A stretch of 64,000 nt of DNA from an uncultured Bizionia sp. (GTDB lineage Bacteria > Bacteroidota > Bacteroidia > Flavobacteriales > Flavobacteriaceae): positions 1 to 64,000 of the forward strand of contig CANMCF010000007.1 of NCBI GenBank assembly GCA_947496215.1, written 5' to 3'. The notes beneath the pieces are model-generated. The model was not told where the DNA came from. It saw only the letters and a program-made list of their open reading frames with translations, and ran no database searches. The first letter of the stretch is position 1. The number at the start of each line of letters is the position of its first letter. The translations under genes were made by a program, and so were the position numbers. Below are positions 9,149-16,908 of this stretch, in pieces.

Positions 9149-10039
9149 TCAAAGAAACTCCGCCGGTACCTTATCACGGTGTTTCCACCGTTTGTGTGTC
9201 CATAGATAATATTCTGGAGCATCAAGAATTTGTTGCTCTACCAAGTCGATGAACTTGTCTGTGATCGCATAATCTTCAAAATCACCAGGGATCTCGGCTA
9301 TGGTTTTAAAAGTGGTTTCATAAAAACCACGTTTCAATTTCTTTACGCTGAAAAAGACTACGGACATATCCAATTTCTTAGCCAGCATTTCAGCTCCTGT
9401 ATGAATGGGAACTTTAATGCCCATGAAGTCATTCCAATGGAATGCTTTGTCGTGCTTTGGGGATTGATCCGAAGCAAACCCACTCATAGACAATTCTCCT
9501 TTATTTTTGGATGCTATCAATGTAGGGATGGTTTCCTTAGTTGTGATTAAATGAGAATTGTATCTGGCTCTAATGCGTTTCACCATCGCATCGAAATACT
9601 TGTTGTGCAAGCGTTTGTATATTCCAAAGCCTTTGTGGTCAACATATTTTTGCAAGATGAAGATCCATTCCCAACTGGCATAATGTGCGCACATTAAGAC
9701 AACGCTCCTGTTCTTGTCTCCAAGTTCACGAACAAGTTCTACATTGGTAAAGGTAAAACGTTTTTTCATCTGTACTTCGGAAATGGTCAATGACTTTATG
9801 GACTCCACAATCATATCGCATAGATGGTGATAGAATCCCCTTGTGATGTCATTTATTGCCTTTTCGGACTTTTCAGGAAAGACCAAGCCCAAATTGGCCT
9901 TTACTGTTTTTTTTCTATACCCGATAATATGATATACAAGAACGAACAAGCCATCAGAAAAGGCATAGAGTAAAGGAAAGGGCAGGATGGATATCAACCA
10001 TAAGAATGGATAAATAAGTATATAGGCTATGAATTGCAT
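9149..10039 (-). CDS. Lipid A biosynthesis acyltransferase (LpxL/HtrB family)
   Basis: A 296-residue inner-membrane acyltransferase expected to add a secondary acyl chain to lipid A from acyl-ACP. An N-terminal hydrophobic segment (about residues 4-26) anchors it. The catalytic H-x4-E motif is His119/Glu124 in CAHYASWEW, and further family blocks include GFASDQSPKHDKAFHWNDF and a C-terminal YYLWTHKRWKHR (a WxHRRW-like ending). Length is normal for Bacteroidota LpxL homologues. It stands alone on the minus strand, divergent from the rhomboid gene. Which acyl position it modifies cannot be told from sequence. Confidence 0.9.
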   Translation of the reverse strand: MQFIAYILIYPFLWLISILPFPLLYAFSDGLFVLVYHIIGYRKKTVKANLGLVFPEKSEKAINDITRGFYHHLCDMIVESIKSLTISEVQMKKRFTFTNVELVRELGDKNRSVVLMCAHYASWEWIFILQKYVDHKGFGIYKRLHNKYFDAMVKRIRARYNSHLITTKETIPTLIASKNKGELSMSGFASDQSPKHDKAFHWNDFMGIKVPIHTGAEMLAKKLDMSVVFFSVKKLKRGFYETTFKTIAEIPGDFEDYAITDKFIDLVEQQILDAPEYYLWTHKRWKHRDKVPAEFL

Positions 10040-10063
10040 TTATAAAATTTAAATTTGCAACCA

Positions 10064-10071
10064 CAAATATA
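10064..10071 (-). promoter_or_regulatory. Predicted promoter -7 box of the LpxL-type gene
   Basis: Reading on the minus strand, TATATTTG matches TAnnTTTG and ends 24 nt before the ATG at 10039. The surrounding divergent gap (10040-10190) is very AT-rich. Confidence 0.45.
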
Positions 10072-10190
10072 TGCTATATTTTGACCGTAGAAAATTATAA
10101 TAAACATTGTAAGTGGTTAATTGGTATATTTTTCAATAGTATATATATTTATCGAATAATACGTTATTAAAAACAAAAGGTTAACACTGC

Positions 10191-10862
10191 ATGGGGAATT
10201 TACATTTAATTACAATAATCATCATAGCCGCCAATGTCATGATTTCAATGAAAGGCTTTAATGATTTTTCTTTTTTTGAAAAGTATAAATTCAATGTTGG
10301 AGCAATTACGCGAGGAGACAAATTCAGAATGCTTTCTTCTGGTTTTCTACATTTGAATCCTACACATCTATTTATGAATATGTTTGGGCTTTATCTCTTT
10401 TCAAACTTGGTGATTGGGGAAGTAGGTGCAACAGGATTTCTAGCAGTTTATTTCGGTAGCTTGTTGGCGGGGAATCTCCTCTCATTGTATTTTCATAAGA
10501 ATGAGTACCATTATAGTGCTATAGGAGCTAGTGGGGCTGTTACTGGAATTCTGTATTCGGCCATTTTATTGGGACCCGAGAATAAATACTACTTCATATT
10601 TCTACCTCCGAACATTGGGGATCTGGATTTAGGGATAAAAGGATACTTGTTGGGAGTTGCCTATTTGTTGTATACCATTTACGGTATGAAACACAAGAAT
10701 GACAATATTGGTCATGATGCCCATTTTGGCGGAGCCATTGGAGGATATGTAATAACGCTCATATTGGCAAGTTGGCTAATAACGGAAAATCTATTGATGA
10801 CGACCTTGTTGGCGATACCTATCATCATATTGTTTGTGATGAAACGTCTAGGAAAGATATAA
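10191..10862 (+). CDS. Rhomboid family intramembrane serine protease
   Basis: A 223-residue multi-spanning membrane protein. Rhomboid hallmarks are visible: HLNPTHLFMNMFGLYLF (the H-x-x-x-N region of TM2), the catalytic serine motif GASG (Ser114) and the catalytic His178 within GHDAHFGGAIGGY. There are about six hydrophobic helices, the compact bacterial core. It cleaves substrates within the inner membrane; targets are unknown. The stop lies at the start of a bidirectional terminator shared with the convergent TlpA-like gene. The ATG is kept because hydrophobic sequence starts almost at once. Confidence 0.92.
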   Translation: MGNLHLITIIIIAANVMISMKGFNDFSFFEKYKFNVGAITRGDKFRMLSSGFLHLNPTHLFMNMFGLYLFSNLVIGEVGATGFLAVYFGSLLAGNLLSLYFHKNEYHYSAIGASGAVTGILYSAILLGPENKYYFIFLPPNIGDLDLGIKGYLLGVAYLLYTIYGMKHKNDNIGHDAHFGGAIGGYVITLILASWLITENLLMTTLLAIPIIILFVMKRLGKI

Positions 10863-10901
10863 AACTAAAAAAAGCCTACAAATGGAGGCTTTTTTTAGTT
10901 T
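10862..10901. terminator. Bidirectional intrinsic terminator
   Basis: Perfect 16-bp stem (10862-10877 pairing with 10886-10901) around an 8-nt loop, with seven-residue A and T runs on the two arms, so it works in either direction. It serves the convergent rhomboid gene and TlpA-like gene and overlaps the stop codon of the latter. Confidence 0.9.
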
Positions 10902-12040
10902 AATAGCTCAGCTACCTTATCTTCCAATTGTTGTCCTCTTAATTTTGTGGCCACTATTTTGCCACTTTCATCAAGTATGAATGTCGCAGGGATTGAACGT
11001 ACTCCATATTGCACGGCAATGGGCTCATTCCAACCTTTTAAATTGGATACTTGCGGCCAAGTCAATCCATCTTTTTCTATGGCTTTTATCCAACGGTCTT
11101 TTTGTCCATTCTTGTCCAAGGAGACACCTATGATCTCTAACCCTTTGCCATGGTATTTATCATACATTCTGACCACATTTGGGTTTTCCCTCCTGCAAGG
11201 ACCACACCACGATGCCCAAAAATCTATTATCGTAACTTTTGCTTTTATGTCTTTCAATGCCAATGGCTTCCCTTCAGGAGTAAATCCTGTGAAATCTGGA
11301 GCGACATTACCTACGGAAACATCTGAGGCGCCCTTTTTTCCTGTATTCTTTGTTTTAGATTTGTCCTTTTTAAGAAATTCCATTGCGGATTTGGCAGGCC
11401 TGGTTTGTTTGATGCGCTCAGGAAACAGATTGTATATTTCTTGAGATTCATCTTCGGTTATGGCCTTTCCTTTTGTCAAACGTTCCAAGGTTATGGCAGC
11501 AAAAGCATAATCGTTATGTTTTTTTATGAATCCCATATCGTATTTGTAAGATTCCTTGACCAAACTGTCATAGGAAGCTCTAACCGCAGCTATTTCTTCA
11601 CTGTCTCCATTGGAACTGGCGGTTTGAAAACGATCCTTTAACTTGTTGTTGAATTCTGTAAGAAATTTGGATTCTTCCATATACTTTTTGGTGATGTCGT
11701 TTTCTCTACTACCCTCAATCAAGGATTTGGAGACACTATCTCTATAAATGGTTATGTCCATATTTGTATTTTCTAAAATGATGGGCAAGGTACCCTTTAT
11801 GCCGTCGACTAAGATGTAATAGATGTCTGGTGTTTCGACGCTACCTTTGAAAACAATTTTCCCATTGTCGGTCAATGCAGAATCTTGAACGATTTTTTTT
11901 CTACCCTCCATTCTGAAAATTTCTGCATCTCTTTTGTTTAATGGAATGTCCAAGTTCACATTGATTTCATAATTTTTAGGTTCTTTTTCACAGGAAAAGG
12001 AAAGAAGTACAAGTCCTAGGAATATTATTTTTCTAAGCAT
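10895..12040 (-). CDS. TlpA-like thiol-disulfide oxidoreductase lipoprotein (DUF4369-like N-terminus)
   Basis: The start chosen is ATG at 12040, not an upstream in-frame ATG at 12088. It gives a proper lipoprotein signal, MLRKIIFLGLVLLSFSC, with lipobox Cys17, in a 381-residue protein. The N-terminal half resembles the DUF4369 domain common before thioredoxin modules in Bacteroidota. The C-terminal 130 residues form an AhpC/TSA-Redoxin/TlpA fold with FWASWCGPC (Cys279 and Cys282) and the cis-proline segment SIPATFIL. It probably acts as a periplasmic thiol reductant or disulfide exchanger; partners are unknown. TATATTTG boxes lie in the gap upstream. Monocistronic, ending in the shared terminator. 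Confidence 0.88.
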   Translation of the reverse strand: MLRKIIFLGLVLLSFSCEKEPKNYEINVNLDIPLNKRDAEIFRMEGRKKIVQDSALTDNGKIVFKGSVETPDIYYILVDGIKGTLPIILENTNMDITIYRDSVSKSLIEGSRENDITKKYMEESKFLTEFNNKLKDRFQTASSNGDSEEIAAVRASYDSLVKESYKYDMGFIKKHNDYAFAAITLERLTKGKAITEDESQEIYNLFPERIKQTRPAKSAMEFLKKDKSKTKNTGKKGASDVSVGNVAPDFTGFTPEGKPLALKDIKAKVTIIDFWASWCGPCRRENPNVVRMYDKYHGKGLEIIGVSLDKNGQKDRWIKAIEKDGLTWPQVSNLKGWNEPIAVQYGVRSIPATFILDESGKIVATKLRGQQLEDKVAELLN

Positions 12041-12130
12041 AACTGATAAAGTTGTTTTAATTGCAAATATATTAAATATAGCATCCAAATTTTGTCTAAA
12101 GGATTAGACTTTTATCAAAATCCATTTTAG

Positions 12131-12138
12131 TATTTTTG
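12131..12138 (+). promoter_or_regulatory. Predicted promoter -7 box of mnmE
   Basis: TATTTTTG matches TAnnTTTG and ends only 4 nt before the mnmE ATG at 12143. Transcription from it would begin at or next to the start codon, giving an almost leaderless mRNA. Confidence 0.45.
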
Positions 12139-12142
12139 CGTT

Positions 12143-13534
12143 ATGATTCATAACGACAACATAGTGGCGTTGGCCACGGCTTCTGGTGCTGGAGCTGTAG
12201 CCATAATTCGTGTTTCTGGACCAGAAGCCATAACGATGGTAGATGTTTGCTTCCAATCTGTGACCAACAAGAAAATACTTGTAAGTCAGAAGACGCATAC
12301 CATCCATTTGGGGCATATCGTGGACGATGCTCGTACCATAGATGAGGTTTTGGTTTCCATATTCAAGAATCCCAATTCCTATACTGGTGAGAATGTCGTG
12401 GAAATCTCTTGTCATGGATCGATATACATACAACAGGAAATAATACAATTGTTGCTTCGCAAAGGCTGTCGAATGGCCAATGCAGGTGAGTTTACCCTGC
12501 GAGCTTTCTTAAATGGTAAATTGGATTTAAGCCAAGCGGAAGCCGTTGCCGACTTGATTGCCAGTGACAATGAAGCCTCTCACCAAATTGCAATGCAACA
12601 GATGAGAGGAGGCTTTTCTTCGGAAATTGCCAAATTACGTGAAGAACTGATGAATTTTGCATCACTCATAGAGCTGGAATTGGATTTTGCCGAAGAAGAT
12701 GTGGAATTTGCAGATCGTTCTCAATTTAGAACGCTTGTGGAACGTATAACCTTTGTGTTGAAACGGTTGATAGATTCCTTTGCCGTAGGAAACGTCATCA
12801 AGAATGGAATTCCGGTTGCCATAGTGGGGGAACCCAATGTGGGAAAATCGACATTGTTGAATGCCTTGTTGAATGAGGAACGTGCCATTGTAAGTGACAT
12901 TGCAGGTACAACAAGAGACACCATTGAAGATGAATTGGTGATAGATGGGATAGGTTTTCGTTTCATCGATACCGCAGGAATTCGTGATACCAAAGATGTG
13001 GTGGAAAGCATAGGGATAAAAAAGACGTTTGAGAAAATGGAACAAGCACAAGTGGTCGTGCTGTTGTTTTCTGCTGAAGAATTCAAGACTGAAAGTCAGC
13101 GTTTGAAAGTGGAGATTGAAAAGATCAAAAACAAATTCCCATTGAAACCATTGATAATCATTGCTAATAAAATAGATACTTTGGACAGTTCGGAGTTGAA
13201 TGTGTTGAAGTCCGAGTTTGAAACATTACACTTGCTATCTGCCAAGTCTGGGGTGGGAGTAGAGGAATTGAAGAAGAAACTGATTGGTTTTGTAAATGCC
13301 GGAGCACTTCGTAACAATGAAACCATAGTAACCAACACACGTCACTATGATTCGCTCTTAAAAGCCTTTGAAGAAATAGATAAAGTAAAGTCCGGTTTGG
13401 AAACTGGTATTTCCGGTGATTTATTGGCTATAGACATTCGTCAAGCTTTGTATCATTTCGGAGAGATTACCGGAGAGATAACTTCCGATGATTTATTAGG
13501 GAATATCTTTGCCAATTTCTGCATCGGGAAATAG
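12143..13534 (+). CDS. mnmE: tRNA uridine-5-carboxymethylaminomethyl modification GTPase MnmE
   Basis: A 463-residue GTPase that with MnmG modifies the wobble uridine of certain tRNAs. The N-terminal formyl-THF-binding domain (about 1-118) begins DNIVALATASGAGAVAIIRV. The central helical domain is interrupted by the G domain, with G1 GEPNVGKS (229-236), G2 AGTTRDT, G3 DTAG (276-279) and G4 NKID. The C-terminus is the family-invariant CIGK with its catalytic cysteine. Length is normal. A near-leaderless promoter lies just upstream. No mnmG is visible nearby. Confidence 0.98.
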   Translation: MIHNDNIVALATASGAGAVAIIRVSGPEAITMVDVCFQSVTNKKILVSQKTHTIHLGHIVDDARTIDEVLVSIFKNPNSYTGENVVEISCHGSIYIQQEIIQLLLRKGCRMANAGEFTLRAFLNGKLDLSQAEAVADLIASDNEASHQIAMQQMRGGFSSEIAKLREELMNFASLIELELDFAEEDVEFADRSQFRTLVERITFVLKRLIDSFAVGNVIKNGIPVAIVGEPNVGKSTLLNALLNEERAIVSDIAGTTRDTIEDELVIDGIGFRFIDTAGIRDTKDVVESIGIKKTFEKMEQAQVVVLLFSAEEFKTESQRLKVEIEKIKNKFPLKPLIIIANKIDTLDSSELNVLKSEFETLHLLSAKSGVGVEELKKKLIGFVNAGALRNNETIVTNTRHYDSLLKAFEEIDKVKSGLETGISGDLLAIDIRQALYHFGEITGEITSDDLLGNIFANFCIGK

Positions 13535-13747
13535 ATTCCAACAGTGTAATAAAAACTAATCGGTATTTTTTATACTTTATATTACAAAATATTACATAGT
13601 GATGCTTCGTATAATAATTTGTTTTTACTTTGATGTGCTTCAATGCCAAAGCACAAACCGTAGTTGTTACTTCAATGTTTTAGAAACTTAAACAGTTTTA
13701 TATAAGTGGTTTACACTTTTTAGTATTGTGAAAATGAATAAGATCAG

Positions 13748-14314
13748 TTAGTCATTGTTTGCAATGGTAGCAGGTCTTTTGGCTTTGAAAGATTTGTAAG
13801 CCATATATAGTTCTTCTATGATTTTGTCATAATCTTTAACGACCTCTCTTTGCGTCATCATACACATTCTAAAATTGTCTATGGCTTCGTTTTGTTTCGC
13901 AATGAGTAGGTTGCACTTCTCTGCTTTTTTATTTAGTTGTATTATTTCATGATTGGAGGGGTCATATTCCTCGTATCTTTTCTTTAATAGTTGTACTTCT
14001 TGTTTTAACTTTTGTATGATGTCGTCGTCTTTTTCTCTTGCTATATACAAATCGGAACAGGCTTTGGATATTTCATTGCCATTGATATTAACCGTTTCGT
14101 TTGCATCACTTAAATAGCTGTCCATTTTCAGTAGTTTTTTTACAGTTTTCTGTTTATTACTGCTTAGGACTTCTTCTTTTATAATTTGTACATCTTCTTC
14201 TGTGTGATATTCCCCAAGAATAATTTGGGCTGCTTTCTTATAATTTATTTCTTGACAAAAAGATATTTGAATAAAGCAAAAGGCTAATAATGTTAGGGGG
14301 AGCGTAGGTCTCAT
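13748..14314 (-). CDS. Secreted protein of unknown function with coiled coil
   Basis: A 188-residue protein with a cleavable signal peptide (cleavage expected after ISFC before QEINYKK, or processing as a lipoprotein at that Cys). The mature part is highly charged and mostly helical, with a coiled-coil-like stretch around residues 95-130 (DDDIIQKLKQEVQLLKKR) and scattered cysteines. No recognised domain. It ends in a lysine-rich KSFKAKRPATIANND tail. It is isolated between mnmE (convergent) and the SulP unit (divergent), so context gives no hint of function. Confidence 0.7.
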   Translation of the reverse strand: MRPTLPLTLLAFCFIQISFCQEINYKKAAQIILGEYHTEEDVQIIKEEVLSSNKQKTVKKLLKMDSYLSDANETVNINGNEISKACSDLYIAREKDDDIIQKLKQEVQLLKKRYEEYDPSNHEIIQLNKKAEKCNLLIAKQNEAIDNFRMCMMTQREVVKDYDKIIEELYMAYKSFKAKRPATIANND

Positions 14315-14548
14315 TTTAGTAGGTTTTTTAGGGGTTATTGGTAAATAATGGGCGTTATTTCGTGTAAAATACTAATTTTTATTGAATTATTCTAATTTAC
14401 ATTCAATTTTTTAACTGATTGTTTTGGAAATATTTGAAAAAATCAAATCTATCGATAATTGAAATACGTCATTTTTAAGAATCTTAATGCGTTATGAAAA
14501 TTTAACATTTTTTTAGAAAGTTAAAACTGTCATATTGAAAAGTGTTAT

Positions 14549-14556
14549 TATATTTG
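14549..14556 (+). promoter_or_regulatory. Predicted promoter -7 box of the small acidic protein/SulP unit
   Basis: TATATTTG matches TAnnTTTG and lies 24 nt before the GTG start at 14581. The rest of the 266-bp divergent gap (14315-14580) is AT-rich with no other recognised signal. Confidence 0.45.
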
Positions 14557-14580
14557 CCGCTATTTAAAATAGGAAACTGA

Positions 14581-14877
14581 GTGTTAAAAAAAACAATACC
14601 GATATTTTTTTCTGTGACCTTTCTATTGGTTATTGTTATGCCGGCAGTATTTGCTATGGTTGATGATGGCTTTGATACATCTATAATTTTTTCTGTTTCT
14701 GAAGAAGAAGAAAAAGGTTGTGAAAAAGATTTGGATATTGAGTTTTTATTATTCGATATGAATTCCAATTATTCTGATTTTAAATTGTCTGAAGATGGTA
14801 TGGTGTACTTTTATAGGAAATATACCAAACCCAATTTAAGTGTAATTTATCCTCCTCCTGAATTGTACACCCTGTAA
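14581..14877 (+). CDS. Small membrane-anchored acidic protein, upstream partner of SulP
   Basis: A 98-residue protein read from a GTG start at 14581. One hydrophobic segment (about residues 5-26, ending MPAVFA, which could also be a cleaved signal) precedes an acidic stretch, SVSEEEEKGCEKDLDIE. The C-terminus is proline-rich (YPPPEL). The family was not recognised. The promoter-like box upstream and the short 86-nt gap to the SulP gene suggest co-transcription. The overlapping minus-strand frame 14502-14768 has no signal, domain or start context and was rejected in favour of this one. A role as transporter accessory or envelope sensor is speculation. Confidence 0.65.
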   Translation: MLKKTIPIFFSVTFLLVIVMPAVFAMVDDGFDTSIIFSVSEEEEKGCEKDLDIEFLLFDMNSNYSDFKLSEDGMVYFYRKYTKPNLSVIYPPPELYTL

Positions 14878-14963
14878 GTTCGTTTTTTGCCTATTGAAAA
14901 AAGGTATATATCAATTTCAGTAATATTTAGTTTTAAGAAACTAAAAGTATAATTCAATATAAA

Positions 14964-16514
14964 ATGTTTAAGAATATTAAAAGTGACTTGCCAGCGAGTA
15001 TAGTCGTATTTTTTGTTGCACTACCATTGTGTTTAGGTATTGCACTAGCTAGTGGGGCCCCTTTGTTTTCAGGTTTAATAGCAGGAATCATAGGAGGAAT
15101 CGTAGTAGGAGGCTTAAGTGGGTCCAAAATAGGGGTCAGTGGCCCAGCAGCAGGTTTGGCAGCAATAGTATTAACGGCAATAACTACTTTGGGAGGTTAT
15201 GAAAACTTTTTGGTGGCTGTTGTTTTGGGAGGAATCATTCAGTTGATGTTTGGTTTTTTCAGATTGGGGATCATTGCATATTATTTTCCTTCATCTGTAA
15301 TTAAGGGAATGTTGACTGGAATAGGAATAATCATATTGTTAAAGCAAATACCATTTTTTGTTGGGTATGTCCAACCTAAGGGAGAAGGTATGTTTGTGGG
15401 TGTAGCCAATTCCATACTGAATATTAACATGGGCGTAACAATTATTGCTTTCATAGGATTGGGCATATTGATCTTATGGAACAAGGTATTAAGTAAAAAA
15501 GGAAAGATATTTCAATTGATACAAGGTCCGTTGGTAGTCGTTGTCATTGGAATTATTTATTATGTGGCAACTAAGGATAATAGCTCATTGGCTTTGTCTG
15601 GTGAACACCTCGTAAATGTTCCGGTACCAGAAGATTTGGATATGTTTTTGGGGCAGTTTACCTTTCCTGCTTTTTCTGCGATTACCAATCCCGAAATATG
15701 GATTACTGCTTTTACAATAGCTTTGGTGGCTAGTTTGGAGACGTTGTTATGCGTTGAGGCCACAGATAAATTGGATCCTCATAAAAATGTAACTCCTACC
15801 AATCGAGAGTTGCTCGCTCAAGGTGTAGGGAACATTGTATCTGGTCTAATAGGTGGATTACCCATAACACAGGTAATCGTAAGAAGTTCTGCAAACATTC
15901 AATCTGGAGGAAGAAGCAAAATGTCAGCAATCATTCATGGGCTATTTTTATTAATCGCTGTTATCTTGGTTCCAACATTATTAAACAAAGTACCTTTGTC
16001 GGTTTTGGCAGCTATTCTTTTAATTGTTGGGTACAAATTGGCAAAGCCTGGATTGTTCAAGCAAATGTATGATTTGGGATGGAAACAATTCATACCATTC
16101 ACAGTAACGGTCATGGGTATCGTATTCACTAATTTACTATTGGGTATTGCTTTGGGATTGGCCGTAGGTATTGTGGTCATTTTAATAAAGAGTTACCAGA
16201 ATTCACATTTCTTGCATATAGAAGACCAGAGCAATGGTGAAACCAAGATTAAAATGACATTGGCAGAAGAAGTGACATTCTTCAACAAGGGAGCCATTTT
16301 AAAGGAACTGGATAAGTTGCCAGAAAATTCACATTTGGAGTTAGATGTGCGAAAAACAAGGTATTTGGACAATGACATTGTCGAAATACTGGAAGACTTT
16401 GCTTTTAAAGCGAATGAAAAAAACATACACATAAAATTGATTTCAGAGAGAGGGGTTGTAGAAAACCCACCAAGTTATATGGAGTTCTTTAAACTAAGGC
16501 CAAAAGTAGCATAG
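14964..16514 (+). CDS. SulP family inorganic anion transporter
   Basis: A 516-residue inner-membrane transporter. The N-terminus has the SulP pattern DLPASIVVFFVALPLCLGIA and GSKIGVSGPAAGL, with 12-14 hydrophobic segments to about residue 415. The C-terminal ~90 residues form a STAS domain (about 425-510; SHLELDVRKTRYLDND). Members carry sulfate, bicarbonate or other anions. In many Bacteroidota a carbonic anhydrase follows the gene and suggests bicarbonate; here none does, so the substrate is open. It probably forms one unit with the small acidic protein and ends at a strong terminator. Confidence 0.92.
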   Translation: MFKNIKSDLPASIVVFFVALPLCLGIALASGAPLFSGLIAGIIGGIVVGGLSGSKIGVSGPAAGLAAIVLTAITTLGGYENFLVAVVLGGIIQLMFGFFRLGIIAYYFPSSVIKGMLTGIGIIILLKQIPFFVGYVQPKGEGMFVGVANSILNINMGVTIIAFIGLGILILWNKVLSKKGKIFQLIQGPLVVVVIGIIYYVATKDNSSLALSGEHLVNVPVPEDLDMFLGQFTFPAFSAITNPEIWITAFTIALVASLETLLCVEATDKLDPHKNVTPTNRELLAQGVGNIVSGLIGGLPITQVIVRSSANIQSGGRSKMSAIIHGLFLLIAVILVPTLLNKVPLSVLAAILLIVGYKLAKPGLFKQMYDLGWKQFIPFTVTVMGIVFTNLLLGIALGLAVGIVVILIKSYQNSHFLHIEDQSNGETKIKMTLAEEVTFFNKGAILKELDKLPENSHLELDVRKTRYLDNDIVEILEDFAFKANEKNIHIKLISERGVVENPPSYMEFFKLRPKVA

Positions 16515-16570
16515 AAAAGAGCAAGACCTTTGTCTATTTTTAGGTAATAGGTTCGTATTTAAATCTAGCA

Positions 16571-16608
16571 TAAAAGCCACCTATTGAAGAGGTGGCTTTT
16601 ATTTTTTT
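16571..16608 (+). terminator. Intrinsic terminator after the SulP gene
   Basis: Perfect 12-bp stem taaaagccacct (16571-16582) pairing with aggtggctttta (16590-16601) around a 7-nt loop, followed by seven T. Confidence 0.9.
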
Positions 16609-16850
16609 AAAGATTTCTACCCCATGAAATGAAAAAGAATTGTTTCCGTTTTGTAAATGGGCAATAATCATATAACAGCAAGATGAATTTGAAAAATAGG
16701 GTAGATCATTGTTTTACTGTCATAAAGTTATGGGCAGGAAGGGGATATGAATATAGATGAAGCATAAATAGTTGTATAAGCTTCAATGTGTTTGTTATTA
16801 GTTTTATGAGCTTGGGTTTGTGATGTTGTCACCTTTACTTTTTTTGAAAT

Positions 16851-16880
16851 AAATAGGGTACATTTGTTTTTCATTGTCAT
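16851..16880 (+). promoter_or_regulatory. Conserved 30-nt upstream element, copy 1
   Basis: AAATAGGGT, then 15 nt rich in T, then TGTCAT; 28 nt before the ATG at 16909. It shares blocks and exact spacing with copies at 29233, 35300 and 40736. Unlike the others it also contains TACATTTG, a TAnnTTTG match at 16858-16865. Confidence 0.6.
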
Positions 16881-16908
16881 TATTATGACACAATAATTTT
16901 AAACATTT

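Larger units (their letters stand above)
16515..16908. other. Intergenic region: terminator and upstream regulatory element
   Basis: This stretch holds the SulP terminator (16571-16608) and the 30-nt conserved element at 16851-16880 ahead of the first fibre gene. No coding frame with a plausible start was found between them. Confidence 0.6.

Noticed and set aside
12041-12088. Longer N-terminus for the TlpA-like lipoprotein
   Set aside because: The extra 16 residues would sit in front of a perfect lipoprotein signal and overlap the likely promoter region.
13602-13691. A 29-codon frame after mnmE, with an overlapping frame reading NAKAQT like a signal-peptide end
   Set aside because: It would need a frameshift to join a hydrophobic start to the NAKAQT segment, and nothing follows. 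Too short to call a gene or remnant.
14502-14768. Minus-strand frame opposite the small acidic protein
   Set aside because: No signal peptide or domain and low-complexity Ser/Asn composition. The plus-strand frame has a promoter box, a membrane segment and operon context.
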